A stretch of 12,823 nt of DNA from a bacterium (Candidatus Ratteibacteria) CG_4_9_14_3_um_filter_41_21 (lineage in GTDB: Bacteria; Ratteibacteria; UBA8468): contig PFWI01000002.1 in assembly GCA_002791075.1 (NCBI GenBank), positions 1 through 12,823 of the forward strand, given 5' to 3'. The stretch's first letter is position 1, and every line of letters starts with the position of its first letter. A program made the position numbers and the translations under genes. Below are positions 1 through 6,899 of this stretch, piece by piece. The notes beneath the pieces were generated by a model. That model was not told the origin of the DNA. It saw only the letters and a list, made by a program, of their open reading frames with translations, and did no database searches.

Positions 1-1475
1 TGTATTATTATATAGAAACAATCAAAGAGGATAAAAAACAGGTCCTGTTCCTTATAATTTATCATCAGGAGAAGGAAAAGAAATTTTCATTACTTCTCAG
101 TAGATACAATGCTACTCCCCAAAAATTCCTTCCTTTTCATTCTTCTGCGGCGGCAGTCCTTTCCTTTATTCAAGAAAGATTGGCAAAAAACGAGGAGGAT
201 ATCTCTCGATTAAATAATGAAATAAGAAAATTTGTGGCTGAAAGAAATAAAATTCTGGTTCTTCTTGATTACTATTCTTCCCTTAAGGAACAGGAGGATA
301 TTCAGAGTTCCTTTGGACAGACGAAAAGCGTCTTCCTTCTCACGGGCTGGATTACGAAAAGAGCTCTGCCAAATTTGAAAAGGCACTTGAAGGAAAGATT
401 TCCCGTCGTTGCCCTCTACTTTCGGGATCCAGAGAAGGGGGAGGATGTGCCTACCGTCTTAGAGAATAGAGCCTTAGTTGAACCCTTTGAGGCGGTGACC
501 GATTTGTATGGCCGACCTCTCTATAAAGGGATGGATCCCAGCGGTCTTCTTTCTATTTTTTTCATTCTCTGCTTTGCTACCTGTCTCTCAGATAGCGGCT
601 ACGGACTTCTTTTGGCCATTTTTTCCTTTGTTTTACTGAAAAAACTGCATCTCTCGGAGATGGGCAAAAGGCTTTGTCGCTTGTTTCTTTTCAGTGGTTT
701 AGCCACCATTGTAGTCGGGGCGATGACCGGCAGTTGTTTCGGCGACCTCCTCGAGAGAATGCCATTTCCTCCTTTAAAGAGATTTAAGGAAACCCTTACC
801 TTTCTTGCTCCGATCGAAGATCCTCAGGATATGATGAGGTTCTTCTATTTAGCACTTTTGTTTGGGTATCTACAGGTTTCCTCTGGGGTGATGATAAAAC
901 TGGCAAAGAGTATTAGGGGTTATGGAGCTGCCGGGCTTAAAAATCTTGCTCCTTTTTTAATCCAATTAGGACTGCCTCTCTGGATTCTCGCTCTTTTATC
1001 CCGTAGAGAAATTTTGCCATTTTCCTTTTTAGGAGATTCTTTCTTTTATTGTTTAAGCGCTCTTTTAATTTTTGTTTTTCTCTTCGTCGTCTTCCAGCAA
1101 TTCGCCGAGCAGCAAGGGATATTTATGAAGTGCTTCTGGGCAGGGTATTCCATTTACGGAATGGTTGTCGGAAATCTTTTGTCCGATACTCTAAGTTACT
1201 CCCGGCTCTTTGCTCTGGGGATGACCACCGGACTTTTGGCCATTGTTATAAATCAACTGGTCTCCCTTGCCCTTCCCACTCCCTATCTTGGCGTTATTTT
1301 AGGGATCCTTATCTTTTGTTTTGGGCATTTATTTAATCTTGGTATTAATGTTCTGGGCGCCTATGTTCATACCAGCAGGCTACAATATTTAGAATTCTTT
1401 ACCAAGTTCTATGAGGCTGGAGGAAGGGTGTTTAAGCCCTTCAGGATTGAAAGGAAATACACAATTATTACATAG
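1..1475 (+). CDS. ntpI: V-type (A/V) ATP synthase subunit I, C-terminal part (5' truncated by window edge)
   Basis: This is the membrane stator subunit (subunit a/I) of a V/A-type rotary ATPase, which couples H+ or Na+ flow to ATP synthesis or hydrolysis. The reading frame is open from base 3, so the gene enters from the left. A TTG at 180 is only an internal codon and no start is visible. About 490 residues are seen; full family members are around 600-650, so the missing part is the cytoplasmic N-terminal domain. The visible part begins with charged helical sequence and then has a run of hydrophobic segments from about base 540 to the end. The family's key stretch SYSRLFALGMTTG is present. 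Its Arg codon at 1203-1205 matches the essential arginine that faces the rotor ring (yeast Vph1 Arg735). Other V-ATPase subunits presumably lie upstream. The stop codon directly abuts the dnaJ start. Family assignment is firm. Confidence 0.92.
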   Translation, partial: YYYIETIKEDKKQVLFLIIYHQEKEKKFSLLLSRYNATPQKFLPFHSSAAAVLSFIQERLAKNEEDISRLNNEIRKFVAERNKILVLLDYYSSLKEQEDIQSSFGQTKSVFLLTGWITKRALPNLKRHLKERFPVVALYFRDPEKGEDVPTVLENRALVEPFEAVTDLYGRPLYKGMDPSGLLSIFFILCFATCLSDSGYGLLLAIFSFVLLKKLHLSEMGKRLCRLFLFSGLATIVVGAMTGSCFGDLLERMPFPPLKRFKETLTFLAPIEDPQDMMRFFYLALLFGYLQVSSGVMIKLAKSIRGYGAAGLKNLAPFLIQLGLPLWILALLSRREILPFSFLGDSFFYCLSALLIFVFLFVVFQQFAEQQGIFMKCFWAGYSIYGMVVGNLLSDTLSYSRLFALGMTTGLLAIVINQLVSLALPTPYLGVILGILIFCFGHLFNLGINVLGAYVHTSRLQYLEFFTKFYEAGGRVFKPFRIERKYTIIT

Positions 1476-2597
1476 ATGGCGAAGCGTGACTACTATGAGA
1501 TTCTGGGCGTTCCTAAGAATGCCAGCATTGAAGAGATTAAAAAGGCCTATCGGAAGCTTGCATTGAAATACCACCCTGATCATAATCCCGGGGATAAGCA
1601 GGCAGAGGAGAGGTTTAAGGAAGCAACCGAGGCTTACGAGGTTTTATCCGATTCAAAGAAGCGGGCTACCTACGACCAGTTTGGTCATCGCGGTTTTGGT
1701 GCGGGCTTTGACTGGACACAGGATTTCTCCCGGGTCAGAACAGATTTTGGTGACCTTTTTGGTGACCTCTTCGAGAGCACCTTCTTTAGCGATTTCTTCG
1801 GAGAAGGGTTCGGAAGAAGGGAAAAGGTTTATCAGAGGGGTTCTGACCTTCAATATAGCCTTTCCCTTAGTTTAAGGGAGGCGGCCACCGGAACAGAAAA
1901 GTACATTAATCTTTCCCGCTTGGACAAATGTCCCACCTGTAATGGAAGCGGGATGAGCAAAGGAACCGGAAAGAGAGCCTGCCCGCAATGCCAGGGAGCA
2001 GGTCAGGTAAGTTATGGCTCAGGCTTCATCAGTTTTGCGCGCACCTGCCCGAGATGTAAAGGGGAGGGAGAGATCATTATCTCCCCCTGTCGGAACTGCC
2101 GGGGCTCAGGTAGAGTTAGAAGAATGCATAAGATTGCGGTAAAGGTTCCGGCCGGAGTGGATAAAGGTTCTACCCTGCGCATTCCGGGAAAGGGTGATCT
2201 CGGATTAAGGGGAAGTTCTCCGGGGGATCTTTATCTCCTCATCTATGTGGAGGAAGACGAGCTTTTCCATCGGGACGGAGATGATATTATCTGCGAGGTT
2301 CCCATCACCTTTGTTCAGGCTACCTTAGGAGCAGAGATTGAGGTGCCAACCCTCTTTGGAAAGGTGGAAATGAAGATACCGCCGGGAACTCAGAGTGGCA
2401 GGATTTTTAGGCTGCGTGGTCAGGGAATTCCTAATCTCCGCGGCTATGGGAAGGGGGACCAATTGCTGAAGATTTTGGCGGAGATACCGACAAACCTGAA
2501 TAAGGAGGAAAGAAGGCTATTAGAGCAGTTTAGAGATATCTCTGAGGAGCGCACCAGCCCCGAGGTAAAAAAATTCTGGGAAAGGTTTAAACACTGA
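1476..2597 (+). CDS. dnaJ: Chaperone protein DnaJ (type I Hsp40)
   Basis: DnaJ is a cytoplasmic co-chaperone that delivers unfolded proteins to DnaK and stimulates its ATPase. The 373-residue length is normal. The J domain covers about residues 4-70, with HPD at 33-35. A Gly/Phe-rich linker follows (about 70-115). Four CxxCxGxG zinc-binding repeats have Cys pairs at 152/155, 169/172, 191/194 and 205/208, and the rest is the substrate-binding C-terminal domain. All catalytic and zinc residues are intact, so this is a full type I protein and not a CbpA-like paralogue. The ATG follows the ATPase stop codon with no gap, and no strong Shine-Dalgarno is visible inside the end of that gene, so translation is probably coupled. 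dnaK and grpE are not adjacent, which is unusual but not rare. Confidence 0.97.
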   Translation: MAKRDYYEILGVPKNASIEEIKKAYRKLALKYHPDHNPGDKQAEERFKEATEAYEVLSDSKKRATYDQFGHRGFGAGFDWTQDFSRVRTDFGDLFGDLFESTFFSDFFGEGFGRREKVYQRGSDLQYSLSLSLREAATGTEKYINLSRLDKCPTCNGSGMSKGTGKRACPQCQGAGQVSYGSGFISFARTCPRCKGEGEIIISPCRNCRGSGRVRRMHKIAVKVPAGVDKGSTLRIPGKGDLGLRGSSPGDLYLLIYVEEDELFHRDGDDIICEVPITFVQATLGAEIEVPTLFGKVEMKIPPGTQSGRIFRLRGQGIPNLRGYGKGDQLLKILAEIPTNLNKEERRLLEQFRDISEERTSPEVKKFWERFKH

Positions 2598-2609
2598 GAG
2601 GGGAGGAAA

Positions 2610-3026
2610 ATGGAGAAGGAAAAACTAAAGATGCAGAGAAACTGGTTCTTAGTTGATGCTCAGGATAAAATTTTGGGCAGGATAGCCACAAAAATTGCCA
2701 CCGCTCTTTCCGGGAAGAACAAACCCTCCTACAGCCCCTGGCTGGATGGAGGGGATTTTGTGGTTGTCATCAATAGCGAAAAGATAAAGGTTACGGGAAA
2801 GAAGATAAAGGATAAACTCTACTATAAACACTCCGGTTATCCCGGCGGCTTAAAGACAATAACCTTTGAAAGATTACAGAAGAAAAACCCGGAAACGGTT
2901 ATCAGATTGGCGGTAAAGGGGATGTTGCCCAAGAATAAAACTCAGGCAAAAAGGATGAAAAGATTGAAGGTCTATTCTGGAGAGAAGCATCCCCATCAAG
3001 CCCAGAAGCTACAACTACTAAAATGA
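2610..3026 (+). CDS. rplM: 50S ribosomal protein L13
   Basis: L13 is an early-assembly protein of the large ribosomal subunit. The 138-residue protein shows the conserved start (WFLVDAQDKILGRIAT), the middle KIKVTGKK-YYKHSGYPGG block, the VKGMLPKN segment and the LKVYSGEKHPHQAQ tail, so it is complete at both ends. The start at 2610 is chosen because a strong GGGAGG lies at 2601-2606; a second ATG at 2631 would also leave the conserved core but has no comparable site. It sits 12 bases after dnaJ and is probably co-transcribed with it. In most bacteria rpsI (S9) follows at once. Here the stop codon is followed directly by a palindromic repeat and an unrelated metabolic gene. Confidence 0.97.
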   Translation: MEKEKLKMQRNWFLVDAQDKILGRIATKIATALSGKNKPSYSPWLDGGDFVVVINSEKIKVTGKKIKDKLYYKHSGYPGGLKTITFERLQKKNPETVIRLAVKGMLPKNKTQAKRMKRLKVYSGEKHPHQAQKLQLLK

Positions 3027-3272
3027 CACAGAGTGTCATTGCGAGCGTTAGCGAAGCAATCTCATTGAGATCGCCACGCTTGCCAAAGGCAAGCTCGCGA
3101 CGCTTCGCGGATTGCCACGAGCCGATTCCATCGGCTCTCGCAACGACGGAGTTTACACTGAACCCTTCGCTCTCGCTCAGGACAGGCTCCGTGAATGTGT
3201 CGGATTGCCACGTCGTCCCCCCTGCTTTCTTGCGAAAGCAAGAAGGGGGGACTCCTCGCAATGACATCTGTG
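3027..3272. repeat. Nested palindromic repeat, copy 1 (GTCATTGCGAG family)
   Basis: The element has inverted ends: CACAGAGTGTCATTGCGAG at 3027-3045 pairs with CTCGCAATGACATCTGTG at 3255-3272, with a single one-base bulge. Inside are the family core GCAATCTCATTGAGAT and three strong hairpins: GCTTGCC/GGCAAGC (3078-3094), GAGCCGAT/ATCGGCTC (3119-3137), and GTCCCCCC/GGGGGGAC with an inner TTCTTGC/GCAAGAA stem closed by a GAAA loop (3215-3252). A different repeat-like fragment (CCTTCGCTCTCGCTCAGGAC, about 3164-3183) appears to be nested inside. The element begins on the base after the rplM stop and ends 18 bases before the next start codon. It has an open frame by chance, but no credible protein. 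Similar intergenic repeats recur in many environmental bacterial genomes. The function is unknown, possibly a non-autonomous (MITE-like) element. Confidence 0.85.
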
Positions 3273-3290
3273 ATGAAAAAAGGAGGGATT

Positions 3291-4520
3291 ATGCCTAAAA
3301 TTTATATTATTGATGTTACCAATCGGGATGGGGTGCAAACCTCAAGATTGGGATTGGCAAAATTGCAAAAAACCCTGATTAATCTCTATCTTAACGATAT
3401 GGGCATCTTTCAGAGTGAGATGGGTTTTCCGGTGACCAGACATGAAATCAATTATCTGAAAGGAAACCTGAGCTTGGCCGAGAGAGGGGTGCTTTCTTCC
3501 ATCAGGCTTTCGGGCTGGATTCGTGCAATAAGCTCCGATGTTAAAGAAACATTCAAAAATATCAAAATCAAGCATCTCAATCTCTCCATCTCTACCTCTA
3601 AACAGATGATTTTGGGCAAATTTGAAGGTGGAAAGAGTGAAAAAGATATCTTAAGGTTGATGAAGAATGCTGTGGGATTGGCTAAAGAGAAAGGAGCAGA
3701 GTCAATTGGAGTCAATGCGGAAGATGCCTCCCGCACCGAACTTAGTTATTTAATAGAATTTGCCTCTCTGGCTAAGGAGAATGGAGCAATCCGGATACGC
3801 TACTGTGATACCCTTGGGTATGAATCTCCCTTTAGCATCTATGAGAGGATATATAAGTTGGCCAAGGAGGTGAGGATACCGATAGAACTTCACTGTCATA
3901 ATGATTTAGGTATGGCTGTGGCTTGCACTCTTGCTGGAGCAAAGGGAGCGCTTGATGCTGGGTTTGATGCCTACATCAATACCACCATTAATGGAATGGG
4001 CGAGAGAACCGGGAATGCCGATTTGGTCTCCGTGATCCTGGCGATACAGGAATCCTCCGGCATCTCTGGCAAATATAAACTCGATGAAAAAATTGACCTG
4101 AGGAAGGCCTGGAAATTGGCCCATTACGCCTCCTATGCCTTTGGTGTTCCCATTCCCATCAATCAGGTTGGGGTGGGAGCCAATGCCTTCGCCCATGAAT
4201 CAGGTATTCATGTCGATGGTGCCTTAAAGGATAGAAGAAACTATGAACTCTATGACTTTGAGGATTTAGGAAGGGGTGAACCGGAAATTATTGAGACGGG
4301 AAGAATGATAACCCTGGGGGAATATAGTGGCATTAAGGGTCTGCGCAATATCTATGGGAAGTTAGAGATAGAATTTAAGGACGAAAAGGAAGCAAGAAAA
4401 ATCCTTGAATTAGCCAGATATGCCAATGTTCACACCCAGAAGCCTCTTACCGAGGATGAGCTAAAATTCATTGCTCAATACCCGGAAGAGGCCCGTCAGA
4501 TTATGACCGTCACCCCCTAA
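3291..4520 (+). CDS. Homocitrate synthase / Re-citrate synthase-like acyltransferase (HMGL/DRE-TIM family)
   Basis: This is a DRE-TIM metallolyase-superfamily condensing enzyme that joins acetyl-CoA to a 2-oxo acid. The 409-residue protein starts MPKIYIIDVTNRDGVQT, with Arg12-Asp13 of the catalytic/metal loop. It has EDASRTE at 144-150, the metal-binding HCHND at 201-205 followed by LGMAVA, GERTGNA at 237-243, and NAFAHESGIHVDG at 298-310. The start at 3291 is chosen for the AGGAGG at 3281-3286; upstream in-frame sequence is repeat DNA. The protein ends soon after the catalytic region and lacks the long regulatory domain of LeuA, which favours a homocitrate synthase (NifV-like) or Re-citrate synthase over isopropylmalate synthase. 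From memory, the VTNRDGVQT and GWIRAI stretches resemble the Re-citrate synthase-like clade of anaerobes. No nif or lysine genes are nearby. The family is firm and the substrate is open. It appears monocistronic, with repeats on both sides. Confidence 0.85.
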   Translation: MPKIYIIDVTNRDGVQTSRLGLAKLQKTLINLYLNDMGIFQSEMGFPVTRHEINYLKGNLSLAERGVLSSIRLSGWIRAISSDVKETFKNIKIKHLNLSISTSKQMILGKFEGGKSEKDILRLMKNAVGLAKEKGAESIGVNAEDASRTELSYLIEFASLAKENGAIRIRYCDTLGYESPFSIYERIYKLAKEVRIPIELHCHNDLGMAVACTLAGAKGALDAGFDAYINTTINGMGERTGNADLVSVILAIQESSGISGKYKLDEKIDLRKAWKLAHYASYAFGVPIPINQVGVGANAFAHESGIHVDGALKDRRNYELYDFEDLGRGEPEIIETGRMITLGEYSGIKGLRNIYGKLEIEFKDEKEARKILELARYANVHTQKPLTEDELKFIAQYPEEARQIMTVTP

Positions 4521-4569
4521 GGGAGGCTCGGAGGTTTCATAGCCAATGGTCAGTTGCTCCGCATCTATG

Positions 4570-4594
4570 ATGTTGTTGCCAGTGGCAACAACAT
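4570..4594. terminator. Strong hairpin after the synthase gene, possible terminator or processing site
   Basis: TGTTGTTGCC at 4571-4580 pairs perfectly with GGCAACAACA at 4584-4593 around a three-base AGT loop, and one more A-T pair closes it. It lies 50 bases after the synthase stop codon. It is not followed by a T-run, so a classical intrinsic terminator is not supported. It could slow polymerase, protect the 3' end of the mRNA, or be part of a repeat. Confidence 0.45.
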
Positions 4595-4607
4595 TGGGAC
4601 GGATACC

Positions 4608-4706
4608 AAACTGACGAAGTCATTGCGAGGAGTGTTTTTTACGACGAAGCAATCTCATGAGATTGCCACGCCTCCTAATGGAGGCTCGCAACAACTTCGT
4701 TGGTTT
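4608..4706. repeat. Nested palindromic repeat, copy 2
   Basis: The outer arms at 4608-4629 and 4685-4706 are 22 bases each and match as inverted repeats at 18 positions. Both carry GACGAAGT-like and TTGCGAG-like segments. Inside is a perfect 18-base palindrome, GCAATCTCATGAGATTGC (4649-4666), and a perfect GCCTCC/GGAGGC hairpin with a TAAT loop (4670-4685). The core GCAATCTC...GAGATTGCCACG is shared with copy 1, which places it in the same family. The right border has drifted: it reads TCGCAACAAC instead of TCGCAATGAC. Confidence 0.8.
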
Positions 4707-4788
4707 CGGCTTCTTTCCTCTGCTTCGTTAAGATTTGTCTATCCGTCTCCACTTATGATTGCTTCGCAACTACCATTGCCTTTAATGT

Positions 4789-4805
4789 TCTCCCCTTTGG
4801 GGAGA
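4789..4805. repeat. TCTCCCC/GGGGAGA hairpin upstream of the oxidoreductase
   Basis: TCTCCCC (4789-4795) and GGGGAGA (4799-4805) form a perfect 7-base-pair stem with a TTT loop, followed by TATAGAGGGG. The unit resembles short CTCCCCTTTGGGGAG-type intergenic repeats seen in other environmental genomes. It lies 43 bases before the next start codon, in the 5' leader if transcription begins upstream, so an effect on the mRNA leader is possible. Confidence 0.4.
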
Positions 4806-4848
4806 TATAGAGGGGCTTGACTCGCCTTAGGGGAAAAAAGGAGAAAGA

Positions 4849-5736
4849 ATGAATGAGAAAGAAAGTAAAATTAGGTTTGGTGTGATCGGGACAGAGAATT
4901 CCCATGTAAATCAAGCCTGTAAGAGATTTAACCTTGAGAAAAGTATCAAAGGCGCTGTGGTAGAGGCATTGTATCCGGGTGAAGGCGATACTTTAGAGCA
5001 TGTTAAAGAGGTTCAGAAAGAAGGCAATGTCCCCTTGCTTGTGGAAAAGCCCGAAGATATGCTGGGTAGGATAGATGCGGTGATCATTATGAACAGACAT
5101 GCCAAATATCACGGCAAATATGCGAGGCTTTTTCTGGAAAACAGAATTCCAACCTTGATCGATAAACCATTCAGTTGCAATTTAGAGGAGGCAAGAGAGA
5201 TTATTGAACTCAGCCATAAGACCAACACCTGGCTTTCCTCTTCCTCCACCGTATGGAAGACCTCAAGTTTTCAAAATTTTTTCAAACGGGCTAAAGAGGA
5301 ATTAGGGCCTATCCATTCGGGAATGGTTGGAGGTCCTTTTGATTTTGAAAGCGAGTTTGGCGGTGTATTCTTTTACGGGATTCACGCGGTTGAAATGCTT
5401 TTGAATGGTTTTGGATATGATGTCAAAACGGTCTCGGCAAAACTTCATCGCAAAAACTGTTTTGTGACAACAACATTGGAAAGCGGAAAAGTTGTAGCTC
5501 TTCATCTTATTGGGGAGAAAGGTGGGACTTTTCAGGTTCTTGTTCATTGCGAAAAAGGAAGCCGCTACTTAGAAGTAGATACATCCGACGGATACGACAT
5601 CGGTTTTAGAACCTTGATTGAAAACATAAAAACCAACACCAGACCTTTTTCCGATGAGCAACTTCTTATGCCGATTAAGGTTCTCCTGGCAATTGATAAG
5701 TCGGCCAGGGAAAACAGAGAGGTTGAGATAAAATAA
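4849..5736 (+). CDS. Gfo/Idh/MocA family oxidoreductase, short and atypical
   Basis: This is a predicted NAD(P)-dependent sugar/polyol dehydrogenase-type protein in the cytoplasm. At 295 residues it is shorter than the usual 330-400. The N-terminal Rossmann domain begins KIRFGVIGTENSH; the usual GxGxxG is replaced by GTENSH (14-19). The family's EKP motif appears as DKPF (105-108), with the lysine kept. The C-terminal domain has GIHAVEML with His179 at the usual catalytic histidine position. The start has a good AAGGAG five bases upstream. It is the first gene of the probable catabolic operon and is separated from the second oxidoreductase by repeat DNA. The altered nucleotide loop suggests a subfamily with a different cofactor pose or little activity. 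A substrate cannot be named. Confidence 0.85.
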   Translation: MNEKESKIRFGVIGTENSHVNQACKRFNLEKSIKGAVVEALYPGEGDTLEHVKEVQKEGNVPLLVEKPEDMLGRIDAVIIMNRHAKYHGKYARLFLENRIPTLIDKPFSCNLEEAREIIELSHKTNTWLSSSSTVWKTSSFQNFFKRAKEELGPIHSGMVGGPFDFESEFGGVFFYGIHAVEMLLNGFGYDVKTVSAKLHRKNCFVTTTLESGKVVALHLIGEKGGTFQVLVHCEKGSRYLEVDTSDGYDIGFRTLIENIKTNTRPFSDEQLLMPIKVLLAIDKSARENREVEIK

Positions 5737-5773
5737 AAACCACAGAATACACAGATTAACGTAGATTAGGTTG
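5737..5773. repeat. Short CACAGA-type intergenic repeat fragment
   Basis: The stretch right after the stop codon contains CACAGAATACACAGATTAAC, with ACAGA occurring twice, followed by GTAGATTAGG. It looks like the low-complexity CACAGATTACACAGATT class of intergenic repeats known from several environmental lineages. It directly precedes palindromic repeat copy 3. No gene or regulatory function can be assigned. Confidence 0.4.
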
Positions 5774-5775
5774 TG

Positions 5776-5840
5776 TGTCATTGCGAGTCCGAAGGACGTG
5801 GCAATCCCATTGAGATTGCTTCACTTCGTTCGCAATGACA
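5776..5840. repeat. Nested palindromic repeat, copy 3 (shortest)
   Basis: TGTCATTGCGA (5776-5786) and TCGCAATGACA (5830-5840) form perfect 11-base inverted ends. The centre is the imperfect palindrome GCAATCCCATTGAGATTGC (5801-5819), matching the core of copies 1 and 2. At 65 bases this looks like the minimal unit of the family; copies 1 and 2 are expanded by extra hairpins. It lies 26 bases before the start of the second oxidoreductase. Confidence 0.88.
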
Positions 5841-5866
5841 ATACATTAAAAAATAGAGGGGAGAAA

Positions 5867-6898
5867 ATGGAAAGGTTAAAATGTGGGGTTGTGGGTCTGG
5901 GACGAATTGGTTGGTGTCATCATTGCCAAAAGATTCAGGAAAGGGATGATCTGGAGCTTACCTGTGTGGTAGATCCACTTGCTGAGCGCCGAGAAGAGGC
6001 GATAACAACATTTAAAACAAAAGCATTCTCTACAATTGAGGAGGCGATAAACAATCTTAATTTAGACCTTTTAGTAGTTGCCTCTCCTTCTAAGTTTCAT
6101 TGTGAGCAAACAATTAGGGCGTTGAATAGTGGAATTAATGTTCTGGTGGAAAAACCAATGGCCGGAACCCTTAAGGAAGTAGACGAAATGATTGCAACAT
6201 CCAAAAGGAAGGGAAAGGTTTTGGCGGTGCACCAGCAGCACCGCTTTGCCGCCGATTATGTTCAACTTAAGGAAATTTTAGATTCCGGGATTTTAGGTAA
6301 AGTTTACCGTATCATCCGCAGAGATTACGGGTTTAGCCGGAGAAGTGATTGGCAGAGTTTAAAACGGATGGGAGGTGGAACATTAAGCAATACCGGACCT
6401 CACGGAATCGATATGCTCCTGGGAATTCTTGGGGGAAAAGCAGAACTATTATTTGCCGATTTGCGAAAGATTGCTACCGTTGGCGATGCGGAAGATGTGG
6501 CAGTACTTCTTTTTAAAGGAGGGAAAGGGGAGTTGGTGGAATATGAATTAAACAGTGCTGCCGCCTTTCCGGAGCCAAACTGGTATATTATGGGAGAGTC
6601 CGGGACACTTATCTACCAAGATAGCACCTTTCGTATAAAATATTTTAACCCGGATGAATTAATGCCTCTCTCGGTTGATGACTCACTGGCGGTGAAAGGA
6701 AGGACATACGATAACAAGGATCGCATTCCCTGGCAGGAAAAGGTCATCCCCCTTGACCAGACCAAGGTTCTTGATCTTTACGATAATTTAGTTGCTGCCA
6801 TTTATGGTAAGGAAAAATTAAGAGTTCCTCTTGAAGATGTGCGGGAGCAGCTTCGTCTTATAGAAGAGGCGAAAAAAGCTTCTGGCTTTTACCAATGA
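5867..6898 (+). CDS. Gfo/Idh/MocA family oxidoreductase (inositol/sugar dehydrogenase-like)
   Basis: A canonical family member of 343 residues and a likely NAD(P)-dependent dehydrogenase acting on a sugar, inositol or sugar-acid carbon. It has GLGRIG (11-15) for the dinucleotide, VVDP with Asp at 37 at the end of the second strand (typical of NAD preference), EKPM at 95-98 and TGPHGIDML with His179 as the catalytic histidine. The frame runs open upstream to 5771, but those codons lie in the repeat. The ATG at 5867 is chosen because it starts just before the Rossmann fold and follows GAGGGGAG. It ends one base before the PIG-L gene, so the two are translationally linked. It is distinct in sequence from the first oxidoreductase, so this is not a recent duplication. 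Confidence 0.93.
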   Translation: MERLKCGVVGLGRIGWCHHCQKIQERDDLELTCVVDPLAERREEAITTFKTKAFSTIEEAINNLNLDLLVVASPSKFHCEQTIRALNSGINVLVEKPMAGTLKEVDEMIATSKRKGKVLAVHQQHRFAADYVQLKEILDSGILGKVYRIIRRDYGFSRRSDWQSLKRMGGGTLSNTGPHGIDMLLGILGGKAELLFADLRKIATVGDAEDVAVLLFKGGKGELVEYELNSAAAFPEPNWYIMGESGTLIYQDSTFRIKYFNPDELMPLSVDDSLAVKGRTYDNKDRIPWQEKVIPLDQTKVLDLYDNLVAAIYGKEKLRVPLEDVREQLRLIEEAKKASGFYQ

Positions 6899-6899
6899 A

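Larger units (their letters stand above)
4521..4848. other. 328-base intergenic region filled with palindromes and repeats
   Basis: I see no credible gene here. The open frames across it read through repeat sequence. It contains, in order, a CCCTAAGGG palindrome just after the stop codon, a strong hairpin at 4570-4594, palindromic repeat copy 2 (4608-4706), a partial stretch ending in GATTGCTTCGCAAC near 4757-4770, a hairpin at 4789-4805, and the ribosome-binding site of the next gene. I could not identify a convincing -35/-10 pair for the downstream operon, so its promoter may be weak, inside the repeats, or of another sigma class. Confidence 0.7.

Noticed and set aside
53..73. TATAATT-ATCATCAGGAGAA-like stretch shared with 9469-9489
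   Set aside because: The copy at 53-73 lies inside the ATPase coding frame and encodes a normal protein segment; the 15-base exact match is plausible by chance in AT-rich sequence.
180..182. TTG as start codon of the ATPase subunit
   Set aside because: The frame is open to the left window edge with matching protein sequence, so this codon is internal to a gene that begins outside.
3023..3298. Open frames on both strands across repeat copy 1
   Set aside because: The frames come from the inverted-repeat sequence itself. The downstream synthase has its own well-placed AGGAGG and start at 3291.
4554..4820. Open frame of 88 codons in the intergenic region
   Set aside because: It runs through palindromic repeat copy 2 and the neighbouring hairpins, has no ribosome-binding site and no protein-like composition.
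3027..5840. CRISPR array formed by the three repeats
   Set aside because: The copies are far apart, of unequal length, internally palindromic and separated by whole genes, with no regular spacers.
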